Of a stretch of DNA of 13,703 bases, positions 6,521-13,648 are shown one piece after another. Within the stretch, counting starts at the first letter, position 1; the number at the start of each line of letters is the position of its first letter. The stretch lies in NCBI GenBank assembly GCA_964516135.1, contig CAZEWN010000035.1:1-13703 (forward strand), read 5' to 3'. Below the pieces are notes generated by a model that was not told the DNA's origin, did no database searches, and worked only from the letters and a program-made list of their open reading frames with translations. A program made the translations under genes and the position numbers. The stretch is from 34-65-8 sp964516135. Lineage in GTDB: Bacteria > Pseudomonadota > Alphaproteobacteria > Sphingomonadales > Sphingomonadaceae.

Positions 6521-7254
6521 GCGATCGCCGCCCGCCCGCTATTTCGCGCCGCGTAGGCAAACTTCGGGGCGACCGGCTCGCATTGGGGGTGCTGATCGCG
6601 GCCGCGACCATCCTCGGTGCGCGCGCCTGGTTGGCGGATAACCCGCAGCATAATCCCTGGACGCCGCTCGACCTGAATGACCCGCCTGGATGGGCGACGC
6701 GTGCCAAGCTGGTGGCGCTCAAGGACGACAAGGCCGAATGTCGCGCGGTTCTGGAACGCAGCGGAGTGGCGTTTGATGTGCTCGATCCCGCAGGCGAAGG
6801 GGCTTGCAAGCGATCGGACCGGACGATCATGTCCGATCAGCCGCTGTCACCTGCTCCGCCGCCGACAACTTGCGCGATCGGGGTGGGCATGGAGTTGTGG
6901 CTGCGCGACGTGGTGCAACCGGCAGCGCGACAAGCGTTCGGAAACGAGGTAGCGCGGGTGGAGCATTACGGCGCTTTCAGCTGCCGCCGTCTCTATGGCC
7001 GGGCCGAAGGGCGTTGGAGCGAACATGCAACCGGCAATGCCATCGATATTGCGGCGTTCGTCCTCGCGGATGGCACGCGGATTTCAATCCTCGCGGACTG
7101 GAATGGCGACCCGGCGGCGTCCGCGTTCCTGAAAGCGGTCCGCGACGGAGCCTGTCCGCTGTTCGCCACAGTGCTGTCTCCCGACTACAACGAGGCACAC
7201 CGCGACCATCTGCATTTTGACCAGGCAGCGCGTTATTCCGGCGTCTGCCGCTAA
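6517..7254 (+). CDS. Extensin-family protein (Extensin-like_C domain)
   Basis: A 245-aa protein with an N-terminal hydrophobic segment (about 20-37, LALGVLIAAATILGARAW) preceded by basic residues, so probably a membrane-anchored or secreted periplasmic protein. The rest matches the bacterial extensin-like C-terminal domain, which resembles LAS/MepA-type D-Ala-D-Ala metallopeptidase folds. Candidate metal or catalytic residues are SEHATGNAIDIAAF (168-181: H170, D177) and EAHRDHLHFD (226-235: H231, H233). Six cysteines (75, 97, 119, 156, 213, 244) could form disulfides in the periplasm. Activity on peptidoglycan is inferred, not established for the family. The GTG start overlaps the UdgX stop by GTGA, so it is the third gene of the SOS-type operon. 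Its role there is unexplained, and carriage by location is possible. Confidence 0.85.
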   Translation: MSDRRPPAISRRVGKLRGDRLALGVLIAAATILGARAWLADNPQHNPWTPLDLNDPPGWATRAKLVALKDDKAECRAVLERSGVAFDVLDPAGEGACKRSDRTIMSDQPLSPAPPPTTCAIGVGMELWLRDVVQPAARQAFGNEVARVEHYGAFSCRRLYGRAEGRWSEHATGNAIDIAAFVLADGTRISILADWNGDPAASAFLKAVRDGACPLFATVLSPDYNEAHRDHLHFDQAARYSGVCR

Positions 7255-7256
7255 CA

Positions 7257-7291
7257 CGCAGGCTCAGACAGGTTCGATCGCGTAGCCTGCG
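7257..7291. terminator. Inverted repeat at the convergent extensin/phoB junction
   Basis: CGCAGGCT (7257-7264) is complementary to AGCCTGCG (7284-7291), with a 19-base loop. The two genes end only 9 bases apart and no classical terminator with a U-tract is visible, so this stem, which overlaps the phoB 3' end, is the only candidate for a bidirectional stop. The long loop and absent U-run make it weak. Confidence 0.25.
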
Positions 7292-7953
7292 CTGCGGACC
7301 GTGCGCACGGGATCCTTCGCCCCGTCGATCTCGATCGCCTTTCGCAACCGGCGGATATGCACGTCGACCGTGCGTAGTTCGATGTCGCTGCCGGTTCCCC
7401 ACACGCCGTCGAGCAACTGGTTTCGGCTAAACACCCGGCCGGGGCTTTCCATGAGGAATCGGAGCAGTCGATACTCGGTTGGGCCGAGCTGGAGCAGGCG
7501 TCCGCGCCGCTCGACCTTGTGTGCCACCGGATCGAGGATGATATCGCCGACCGCGATCGACTCGCCAGCCAGGGCCGGGCGGATGCGCCGCATCACAGCC
7601 GACACCCGGGCCAGCAGTTCGCGCGGACTGAAAGGTTTGGTGACGTAATCGTCGGCGCCAGTCTCAAGGCCGCGAATGCGATCGTCTTCAGCCTCGCGGG
7701 CGGTCAGCATGATGATGGGCACGTGCGCCGTCGCTTTATCGCGGCGCAACCGGCGGCACACCTCGATGCCGCTGGTTCCCTCGATCATCCAGTCGAGGAT
7801 GATGAGATCGGGGGTGTCTTCGGCCGCAAGAATTAGCGCCTCGTCGCCGTCGGTCGTTGACCGAACCTGGTAGCCTTCGGCGGCAAACCGGAATTCCAGA
7901 AGCTCCGCCAGCGAAGCATCATCTTCCACTAGTAGCAGTTTCGCGGCTGTCAT
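7264..7953 (-). CDS. phoB: Phosphate regulon response regulator
   Basis: An OmpR/PhoB-family transcription factor of 229 aa that binds PHO boxes when phosphorylated by PhoR. The receiver domain (about 1-120) shows the acidic pocket E10-D11-D12, phosphoacceptor D54 (IILDWM), T84 (MLTA) and K106 (TKPF). The C-terminal winged-helix (about 130-226) shows QLGPTEYRLLRFLMESPGRV, SRNQLLDGVWG and RTVDVHIRRLRKAI, all closely PhoB-like. ATG 7953 has AAAGG seven bases upstream. It is the last gene of the Pst/Pho cluster, 62 nt after phoU, with its own PHO-box-like site in that gap, suggesting autoregulated expression. It converges with the extensin-like gene. Confidence 0.96.
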   Translation of the reverse strand: MTAAKLLLVEDDASLAELLEFRFAAEGYQVRSTTDGDEALILAAEDTPDLIILDWMIEGTSGIEVCRRLRRDKATAHVPIIMLTAREAEDDRIRGLETGADDYVTKPFSPRELLARVSAVMRRIRPALAGESIAVGDIILDPVAHKVERRGRLLQLGPTEYRLLRFLMESPGRVFSRNQLLDGVWGTGSDIELRTVDVHIRRLRKAIEIDGAKDPVRTVRSAGYAIEPV

Positions 7954-7977
7954 CGCCGAGCCTTTAGCCGTGTGATT

Positions 7978-7995
7978 GTTACAGCATCACGACAG
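7978..7995 (-). promoter_or_regulatory. PHO box in the phoU-phoB gap
   Basis: On the minus strand the site reads CTGTCGTGATGCTGTAAC. It is two 7-base halves (CTGTCGT and CTGTAAC) separated by four bases, close to the PhoB consensus CTGTCATAWAWCTGT(C/A)A(C/T). It ends 24 bases before the phoB ATG and would support an internal, autoregulated phoB promoter. A CTAAAG about 10 bases downstream is a poor -10. Confidence 0.5.
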
Positions 7996-8015
7996 CCAAG
8001 TGTCACCGATCTTGG

Positions 8016-8687
8016 TCAGCGCTCGTCGTCATCGACAGGGTAATTCCCCGTCGCGGCGAAGTGGACCATCTCGGCAACGTTGGTCGCGTGATCTCCAATC
8101 CGTTCGATATTTCGCGCGACGAAAAGCAACTGCGCGCCAGCCGAAATACTCGCGGGGTTTTCAACCATGTGCGCGACGACGTTACGGAAGATCGAGTTAT
8201 AGAACGCGTCGACCTTTTCATCGGTGCGAATGACTTCGCGTGCCAGCACGGAATCGCGCGCGGCATAAGCGGTCAGGACGTCATGGACCATCTCACCCGC
8301 CACGTCAGCCATCGCGGGGAGCAAGGTTAACGGTTCGAATTGCTTGCGCTCACCGATCTTCCGGCTCGCCTTGGCGATGTTCTTCGAATAATCGCCGATC
8401 CGCTCGACAACCCCGGCGATTTTCAAGGCGGCGATCACCTCGCGCAGGTCGTCCGCCATCGGCGCGCGCAACGCAATTACCCGCACCGCCAGCTTGTCGA
8501 CTTCCGCCTCGAGTTGATCGATTTTCTTGTCGCCCTTGACGACTTTCTCGGCGAGATCGTCGTCGCCTTTGACGAGCGCGTCCATCGCTTCCTGCAATGC
8601 GACTTCGGCAAGCCCGCCCATCTCCGCGATCAGTCCGCGCAAGCGGGTAATGTCTTCGTCGAAAGCCTTTACGGTGTGGTCGCCCAT
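8016..8687 (-). CDS. phoU: Phosphate signalling complex protein PhoU
   Basis: A 223-aa all-helical cytoplasmic protein made of two PhoU repeats. PhoU represses PhoR kinase signalling when phosphate is plentiful, by interacting with the PstB transporter and PhoR. Each repeat carries the metal-binding E-x3-D signature: ERIGDY at 95-100 and ERIGDH at 195-200. The N-terminus HTVKAFDEDITRLRGLIAEM (4-23) is typical. ATG at 8687 has AGGA about 8 bases upstream. It lies 14 nt after pstB, clearly in the same operon. Confidence 0.96.
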   Translation of the reverse strand: MGDHTVKAFDEDITRLRGLIAEMGGLAEVALQEAMDALVKGDDDLAEKVVKGDKKIDQLEAEVDKLAVRVIALRAPMADDLREVIAALKIAGVVERIGDYSKNIAKASRKIGERKQFEPLTLLPAMADVAGEMVHDVLTAYAARDSVLAREVIRTDEKVDAFYNSIFRNVVAHMVENPASISAGAQLLFVARNIERIGDHATNVAEMVHFAATGNYPVDDDER

Positions 8688-8701
8688 CTGTGTATCCTGC
8701 G

Positions 8702-9493
8702 TCAGCCGTACCGGCCGGTTATGTAGTCCTTGGTCCGCTCCTCCAGCGGGTTGGTGAATATGTCAGTAGTACGACCATATTCAACCATCTTGCCCAAGTG
8801 AAAAAAGGCCGTCCGTTGCGAAACACGTGCAGCCTGCTGCATCGAATGGGTCACGATCACGATTGCGAACCGACCGCGCAATTCGTCGATGAGTTCCTCG
8901 ATGCGGGCGGTGGCGATCGGATCGAGCGCAGAGCAAGGTTCGTCCATCAGGATAACTTCGGGATCAACCGCGATCGCCCGGGCGATGCACAGGCGCTGCT
9001 GCTGCCCGCCAGACAGCGCCGTGCCGCTGTCGTTGAGGCGGTCCTTGACTTCCTCCCACAGCCCCGCGCGCTTGAGCGAACTTTCAACGATCGCATCGAG
9101 CCCCGGTTTGTCCTGCGCCAAGCCGTGGATGCGTGGACCGTAGGCAACGTTTTCATATATCGTCTTGGGGAAGGGGTTCGGCTTCTGAAACACCATCCCC
9201 ACGCGTGCACGCAGTTGGACCACGTCCATCCTGGACCGATAGATATCCTCGCCATCCAGCAGGATCTCTCCTTCCACGCGGGCAGAAGGGATGGTGTCGT
9301 TCATGCGGTTAAGCGTGCGCAGGAACGTCGATTTCCCGCAGCCCGAAGGGCCGATGAAGGCGGTCACGTATTTGGCGGGAATGTCGATCGAAACCTCGTC
9401 GAGCGCCTTCTTGTCACCGTAATAAACGGAGACATCCTTGGCGCGCATCTTGGCGTCGCTATCTTCCATGTTCGGATGGACTACGGTCACCAT
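8702..9493 (-). CDS. pstB: Phosphate ABC transporter ATP-binding protein
   Basis: A 263-aa cytoplasmic ATPase that drives PstCA-mediated phosphate import. Walker A is GPSGCGKST (48-56), the Q-loop is VFQKPNPFP (101-109), the ABC signature is LSGGQQQRL (160-168), Walker B is VILMDEP (180-186) with the D-loop SALDP, and the switch histidine is in VTHSMQQAARVS (214-225). FQKPNPFPKTIYENVAYG is diagnostic of PstB. The reading frame stays open upstream into pstA, but the start at 9493 is chosen because GAGAAGAA lies just before it and it overlaps the pstA stop by a few bases. An in-frame ATG at 9469 (MEDSDAKM) is an alternative. Confidence 0.96.
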   Translation of the reverse strand: MVTVVHPNMEDSDAKMRAKDVSVYYGDKKALDEVSIDIPAKYVTAFIGPSGCGKSTFLRTLNRMNDTIPSARVEGEILLDGEDIYRSRMDVVQLRARVGMVFQKPNPFPKTIYENVAYGPRIHGLAQDKPGLDAIVESSLKRAGLWEEVKDRLNDSGTALSGGQQQRLCIARAIAVDPEVILMDEPCSALDPIATARIEELIDELRGRFAIVIVTHSMQQAARVSQRTAFFHLGKMVEYGRTTDIFTNPLEERTKDYITGRYG

Positions 9494-10737
9494 TTCTTCT
9501 CGAATTTGTTGCGCAAATAGATGGCGAGGCCGTTCATCACCAGGAGGAACAGCAAGAGCACGATGATGGCCGCCGACGTACGCTCGACAAAGCCCTGATC
9601 CACCTCGTCCGACCAGAGAAAGATCTGCACGGGCAGGACGGTCGCCGCGGACGTGAAACCGTCGGGCGGGCTGGCCACGAAGGCGCGCATCCCGATCATC
9701 AGCAACGGCGCGGTCTCGCCCAGGGCGCGGGCCATCCCGATGATCGTGCCGGTCAGAATTCCGGGAAGCGCAAGTGGCAGTACGTGATGGAACACCACCT
9801 GCACGGGCGAAGCGCCCACCGCCAGCGCGCCGTCCCGAATGGAAGGCGGCACCGCCTTGATCGCGTTGCGTCCAGATATGACGATCACCGGCATCGTCAT
9901 CAGCGCCAGCGTCATGCCGCCAATCAGCGGCGCCGATCGATAGTTCGGGAAAATCGACAGAAACACCGCGAGGCCGAGAAGCCCGAAAATGATCGAAGGG
10001 ACCGCGGCCAGGTTGTTGATCGAAACCTCGATCAGGTCGGTCCAGCGATTTTTCTTGGCATATTCTTCGAGATAAAGGGCGGCCATTACTCCGATGGGAA
10101 AAGCCAGCAGGAGCGTGACAAGCATCGTCAGCATGGAACCCTTGAGGGCCCCCCATATGCCGGCCTGCTGCGGCCCGGTTGCATCGGAGCGCTGCAGGAA
10201 GCCCCAGTCGAAGTTTTCGTCGAATTTTCCTTGCTCAGCGAGTTGCTGGGCCAACGCCTGCTGCTCTGGCTGGCCCCGGCCCGCCAGCCCGGCGGCAAGT
10301 GCCGACCCGGCCGGAAGGTGGAAGGTCTTCGTTTGCTGAAGGATGGCGGGATCAGCGACGATCGCATCAGCGACCTCGCGCCACGCGGTGTCGCCCAGGC
10401 CACTGGCACCCCGCGCGCCCAACGCCTGCTCGGCGAAGAAGTCGACCACTTGGGGCAGGCCCTGCGTTTCGAGGGAATTCACCGCGCCTGGTCCCGCGAG
10501 TGTGGTGGCATCCCCGGCGATGCCGGCTTGCGTGAAATCGATCGGCACGACCAGTTCGGCCCGCTGAAAACCGCCGATGCCGTTCAGGATCATGGTCGAA
10601 AGCAGGAACGCAAGCACGATCATGGAAAATACGATGGCGCCCAGGCCAGCCGCCTTGAAGCGTCGTTCCGCTGCGTAACGCTTGCGTAGCCGCGCCTCGA
10701 ACGCCGGAGTGCGAGTTGGTGCGAGCCGCTCATTCAT
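9487..10737 (-). CDS. pstA: Phosphate ABC transporter permease PstA, long form with DUF3333-type N-terminus
   Basis: A 416-aa inner-membrane permease subunit. TM1 (about 30-52) is followed by a long hydrophilic, probably periplasmic, insertion (about 60-190, rich in Ala/Gln) before the canonical five-helix permease core from about 200. This resembles the DUF3333 region found in many alphaproteobacterial PstA proteins; E. coli PstA, at roughly 300 aa, lacks it. The EAA loop contacting PstB is RDGALAVGASPVQVVFHHVL (301-320). NNLAAVPSIIFGLLGLAVF (241-259) is typical of PstA. The start at 10737 (MNERLAPT) overlaps the pstC stop by 8 bases, indicating translational coupling; more distal in-frame starts would intrude into pstC. 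Confidence 0.93.
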   Translation of the reverse strand: MNERLAPTRTPAFEARLRKRYAAERRFKAAGLGAIVFSMIVLAFLLSTMILNGIGGFQRAELVVPIDFTQAGIAGDATTLAGPGAVNSLETQGLPQVVDFFAEQALGARGASGLGDTAWREVADAIVADPAILQQTKTFHLPAGSALAAGLAGRGQPEQQALAQQLAEQGKFDENFDWGFLQRSDATGPQQAGIWGALKGSMLTMLVTLLLAFPIGVMAALYLEEYAKKNRWTDLIEVSINNLAAVPSIIFGLLGLAVFLSIFPNYRSAPLIGGMTLALMTMPVIVISGRNAIKAVPPSIRDGALAVGASPVQVVFHHVLPLALPGILTGTIIGMARALGETAPLLMIGMRAFVASPPDGFTSAATVLPVQIFLWSDEVDQGFVERTSAAIIVLLLFLLVMNGLAIYLRNKFEKKW

Positions 10738-12115
10738 AAGCTTCGCGGAACCTCTTGACGACGCGCAATGCGATGAAATTGAGCGCCAGCGTGACCATGA
10801 ACAGCACGAAACCGAGTGCGAACGCACTAAGCGTGGCGGGGTGATCGAAGCTACCCTCGCCGGTGAGCATGGCGACGATCTGCACCGTCACCGTGGTCAT
10901 CGCCTCGAGCGGGTTGGCGCTGAGGTTCGCTGCGGTGGATGCCGCCATCACTACGATCATCGTCTCGCCTATTGCACGGCTGATCGCCAGCATCACCCCG
11001 GCGACGATCCCCGGCAACGCGGCAGGCACCAGCACCCGGCGGATCGTCTCGGAGGTGGTCGCACCCATCGCCAGGCTACCGTCGCGCATCGCCTGCGGCA
11101 CAGCAGCGATCGAATCGTCCGCCATCGAGGACACGAACGGAATGATCATCACGCCCATCACCACGCCCGCCGCCAACGCGCTTTCGCTGGATGGGTTGGC
11201 GATGCCGATGGCAAGCGCCGCGTCGCGTATCGCCGGTGCGACCGTCAGGGCCGCGAAGTAGCCATAGACCACCGTAGGCACCCCCGCGAGGATTTCCAGC
11301 GCGGGCTTCACCCAGGCGCGTACGCGCGGTGCGGCATACTGCGTCAGATAGATCGCGCTCATCAGGCCCAGCGGGATTGCCACGATCATGGCGATGATCG
11401 CGCCGATGAAGATCGTGCCCCAGAATAGAGGAATCGCGCCATAACGTGATCCATCTGGGCTCGCGGCGCTGCTCATGGGGTCCGGACCCCAGCGGGTTCC
11501 AAACAAGAAATCGATCGGGCTGACCATGCCGAAGAAGCGGATCGTCTCGAACACCAGGCTGGCAAGGATGCCCAATGTGGTCAGGATGGCGACGAGCGAG
11601 GCAAGCAGCAGCGTCGTCATCACCGCGCGTTCGACCCTGGTGCGCGCGCCGAATTCGGGGCGCAGGCGCAGGAAGGCCCATGTCCCCGCTACGAACCCGA
11701 TCAGCAGCGCGAGCGCGATGCCAATCGCGCGATATGTGCCGATCGCCTCGCGAAAGGGCTGGATCAGCGCCTCGGCCTGCGGATTGAAAACGCCCGGCGC
11801 TGCCCCAACCGCTACCGCGCGGGCTTCCGACAGCAGGGATTCGCGCTGAAATCCGAATTCCGGCAGCGCGGCCGCCGCCGGGTGTGCCAGCACGGATTGC
11901 ATTACCAGCTGCGGGGCGGCGGCGGACCAGATAACAATGAACAGGACCATCGGAATCATGATCCACAGGGCCACGTACCACGCATGGTAGCTTGGCAGGG
12001 CAGCCAAGCGGCGTGCACCGTCGCGTCGCTGAAACGACCAGGCGCGCGCGCGGGCGGCCAACCACCCCGCCAGGCTCAGGCCCAGCGCGAGCAGTAGGAG
12101 GAGCGTGATCGGCAT
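10730..12115 (-). CDS. pstC: Phosphate ABC transporter permease PstC, long form with extended N-terminus
   Basis: A 461-aa inner-membrane permease, partner of PstA. The N-terminal third has TM segments at about 2-20 and 48-66, then a hydrophilic stretch (70-125) and another TM at 130-149, consistent with the DUF3708-type extension; E. coli PstC is about 320 aa. The core shows FLFGTRWGPDP (203-213), GYGAIPLFWGT-like RYGAIPLFWGT (224-234), LEILAGVPTVVYGYFA (273-288) and the EAA loop RDGSLAMGATTSETIRRVLV (344-363) followed by AISRAIGETM. ATG 12115 has no obvious Shine-Dalgarno; it shares one base with the stop of a 27-codon upstream ORF. It is the first gene of the pst operon, read from the PHO-box promoter ahead of it. 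Confidence 0.93.
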   Translation of the reverse strand: MPITLLLLLALGLSLAGWLAARARAWSFQRRDGARRLAALPSYHAWYVALWIMIPMVLFIVIWSAAAPQLVMQSVLAHPAAAALPEFGFQRESLLSEARAVAVGAAPGVFNPQAEALIQPFREAIGTYRAIGIALALLIGFVAGTWAFLRLRPEFGARTRVERAVMTTLLLASLVAILTTLGILASLVFETIRFFGMVSPIDFLFGTRWGPDPMSSAASPDGSRYGAIPLFWGTIFIGAIIAMIVAIPLGLMSAIYLTQYAAPRVRAWVKPALEILAGVPTVVYGYFAALTVAPAIRDAALAIGIANPSSESALAAGVVMGVMIIPFVSSMADDSIAAVPQAMRDGSLAMGATTSETIRRVLVPAALPGIVAGVMLAISRAIGETMIVVMAASTAANLSANPLEAMTTVTVQIVAMLTGEGSFDHPATLSAFALGFVLFMVTLALNFIALRVVKRFREAYE

Positions 12116-12198
12116 CAGAGCGCCGAGGCCGGGACGCGGGCCGCCGAACGAGCGCCCGGGCGCGCCGGGCCGGCAATCATGATCGGTCGGTTGGTCAT
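12115..12198 (-). CDS. Possible 27-codon upstream ORF coupled to pstC
   Basis: An ATG-started short frame (beginning MTNRPIMIAGPARPG, rich in Ala/Arg/Pro) ends in TGA whose last base is the first base of the pstC ATG (TGATG). Because pstC lacks a visible Shine-Dalgarno, re-initiation from this ORF could supply its ribosomes. It has only a weak GGG upstream, and in this GC-rich leader an open frame may be chance. No known function. Confidence 0.25.
   Translation of the reverse strand: MTNRPIMIAGPARPGARSAARVPASAL
12154..12170 (-). repeat. GC-rich inverted repeat in the pstC leader
   Basis: GCCCGG (12154-12159) and CCGGGC (12165-12170) form a 6-bp GC-only stem around GCGCG. It lies inside the 5' leader between the PHO box and pstC and overlaps the short upstream ORF. 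There is no U-tract, so it is not a typical terminator. A role in leader folding is possible but unproven. Confidence 0.3.
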
Positions 12199-12256
12199 CG
12201 TGCCCAAATCTGGTGGCGGCCAGAATCGGCGCGCCGCTCCGCCGTGCTGATAGTCC

Positions 12257-12274
12257 ATGACAGTTTCATGACAA
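12257..12274 (-). promoter_or_regulatory. PHO box ahead of pstC, overlapping the phoR stop codon
   Basis: The minus strand reads TTGTCATGAAACTGTCAT, i.e. TTGTCAT-GAAA-CTGTCAT, near-perfect against the PhoB consensus CTGTCATAWAWCTGTCAY (the second half is exact). It overlaps the last codon and stop of phoR (DDLS then TGA at 12268-12266), so the pst promoter grows out of the end of phoR. About 140 bases separate it from the pstC ATG. I could not identify a convincing -10 at the usual spacing. Confidence 0.75.
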
Positions 12275-13462
12275 GTCATCCGGCGATTCAGGTTGAGCGG
12301 GCAGCCTTACGGTCACAAGTGTCCCGTGCCCCACTTCGCTGGCGATATCGAGTCGGCCGCGATGGCGCTCCACGATATGTTTCACGATCGCGAGGCCAAG
12401 TCCGGTGCCCCCCGATGCGCGGCTGCGACCAGGGTCGGTGCGATAGAAGCGGCGGGTCAAATGCGGGACGTGCTCGGGCGCAATTCCTTCGCCGAAATCG
12501 CGAACGGTCAGCCGCGCGTCTCCCCCTGGAGCCTGGTCGAGAGTCACCACCACCGATTCCGCTTCGCCGCCGTATTTCAGGCCATTATCGACGAGGTTGC
12601 GGACCAGCTGTTCGATTTGTCGCCAATCCGCTTCGATCGTAAAATCGCGCTCGCACTCCAGCAGCAATCGATGCTGGCGGTCGGGGCCAGCCGCGTCGCG
12701 GGCCGCGCGTTCGACATGTTGGCGCAGCGCGATCCGCTCGCTTGGCGCATCGTGTTTTTCCGCCTCGACGCGCGACAGCGACATGAGGTCGCTGACGAGG
12801 CTTTCCATGCGTTTGGCCTCGGCAAGGATAGTCTCGTGGAATTTGCGCCGGGTGGGCGGAGCCAGCTCGCTCGCCTCGTCCGCCAGCGTCTCCGCATAGC
12901 CAATGATAGAGGCAAGGGGTGTTCGCAGTTCGTGGCTGGCATTCGCGACGAAGTCGGTATGCGCACGGCTGATATCGGCCTCTGCGGTCATGTTGACCAG
13001 CTCAACAACGCCAAGATCGCCTTGCATCGCCTGATAATTGATCCGCCAGATGTCCTGCCGTCGAACCAGACCGCGAATCGTGGCCATCCCGCTTGTGCCT
13101 CGATCGATGAGCTTGACCGCGTTGGGATGGCGAAAGACGACGCGCGCATCCTGTCCGACGATATGCTTTCCCAGCGTCTTGCGCGCGGTGCGGTTCGCTG
13201 CCGCCACGCGGCCACGATCGATCAATAGGATCGGCGAGCCCGAATTCTCGATCAGCGCGCTCATCCGGTCGCGGCTGATTTCGCCGTCAACAGGGCGCGG
13301 TGCCGGTGGGGGTGGGCGGCTGGCCGCGAGCCACAAGGTGCCCAGCCACAGGAGTAGCACGGCACCGCTCAGCCAGAATCCCGCGCCAGCCACTGCCAGG
13401 CCAATCGCTGCGGCCACGGCAATCGCGAACCCGACGATGAGAAGAGAGCTTCGCTGCTCCAT
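12266..13462 (-). CDS. phoR: Phosphate regulon sensor histidine kinase
   Basis: A 398-aa membrane-bound kinase/phosphatase that phosphorylates PhoB under phosphate limitation. Two adjacent N-terminal TM helices (about 8-26 and 31-47) leave almost no periplasmic domain, as in other PhoR proteins that sense through Pst/PhoU. A PAS-like region follows (about 65-160). The HisKA motif is ASHELRTPL (175-183) with phosphoacceptor H177. The ATPase domain has the N-box RNLVDNGLKYGG (288-299), G1 DFGEGI (322-327), F-box FYRTDPGRSR and G2 GGTGLGLAI (351-359). Start ATG 13462 follows a small stem-loop (GCGGC/GCCGC, 13466-13480) whose loop shows the AAGG Shine-Dalgarno. It lies downstream of two tRNA-Glu genes and immediately upstream of pstC. 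Confidence 0.95.
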   Translation of the reverse strand: MEQRSSLLIVGFAIAVAAAIGLAVAGAGFWLSGAVLLLWLGTLWLAASRPPPPAPRPVDGEISRDRMSALIENSGSPILLIDRGRVAAANRTARKTLGKHIVGQDARVVFRHPNAVKLIDRGTSGMATIRGLVRRQDIWRINYQAMQGDLGVVELVNMTAEADISRAHTDFVANASHELRTPLASIIGYAETLADEASELAPPTRRKFHETILAEAKRMESLVSDLMSLSRVEAEKHDAPSERIALRQHVERAARDAAGPDRQHRLLLECERDFTIEADWRQIEQLVRNLVDNGLKYGGEAESVVVTLDQAPGGDARLTVRDFGEGIAPEHVPHLTRRFYRTDPGRSRASGGTGLGLAIVKHIVERHRGRLDIASEVGHGTLVTVRLPAQPESPDDLS

Positions 13463-13535
13463 CGCGCGGCCCTTAGCCGCATGGCCGATCGCTCGCCAAG
13501 CAAGAATGCACGCTGTCAGAAATGCTGGCGCGAGA

Positions 13536-13610
13536 TGGTGACCCCTACGGGAATCGAACCCGTGTTTCAGCCGTGAGAGGGCCGCGTCCTGACCGCTAGA
13601 CGAAGGGGCC
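13536..13610 (-). tRNA. tRNA-Glu (anticodon CTC)
   Basis: A 75-nt cloverleaf with encoded CCA. The acceptor arm GGCCCCT pairs with AGGGGTC (one G-U), the discriminator is A, and CCA is at 13538-13536. The T-arm contains GGGTTCGATTCCC. The anticodon stem-loop is CGGCC-CTCTCAC-GGCTG, placing CTC at the anticodon by alignment to E. coli tRNA-Glu. The 5' part (CTTCGTCTAG and AGGAC) is typical of tRNA-Glu. Confidence 0.95.
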
Positions 13611-13648
13611 GATGCTGCACCGGCTGCGACACCGGCGAAACCGCGCGG

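Noticed and set aside
6845..6852. CTGTCAC inside the extensin-like gene
   Set aside because: A single PHO half-site inside coding sequence with no partner at the right spacing.
9494..10156. Extension of pstB upstream to 10156
   Set aside because: This frame is antisense-free but runs out of phase through pstA; its Arg/Gly-rich translation has no ABC features, whereas the PstA frame is unmistakable.
12115..12265. Missing pstS between phoR and pstC as a decayed gene
   Set aside because: Only about 150 bases separate the genes and no frame resembles a periplasmic binding protein, so no remnant is supported.
13510..13530. CTGTCAG-like half site upstream of phoR as a PHO box
   Set aside because: Only one half-site fits, and it lies on the strand facing away from phoR; the second half does not match.
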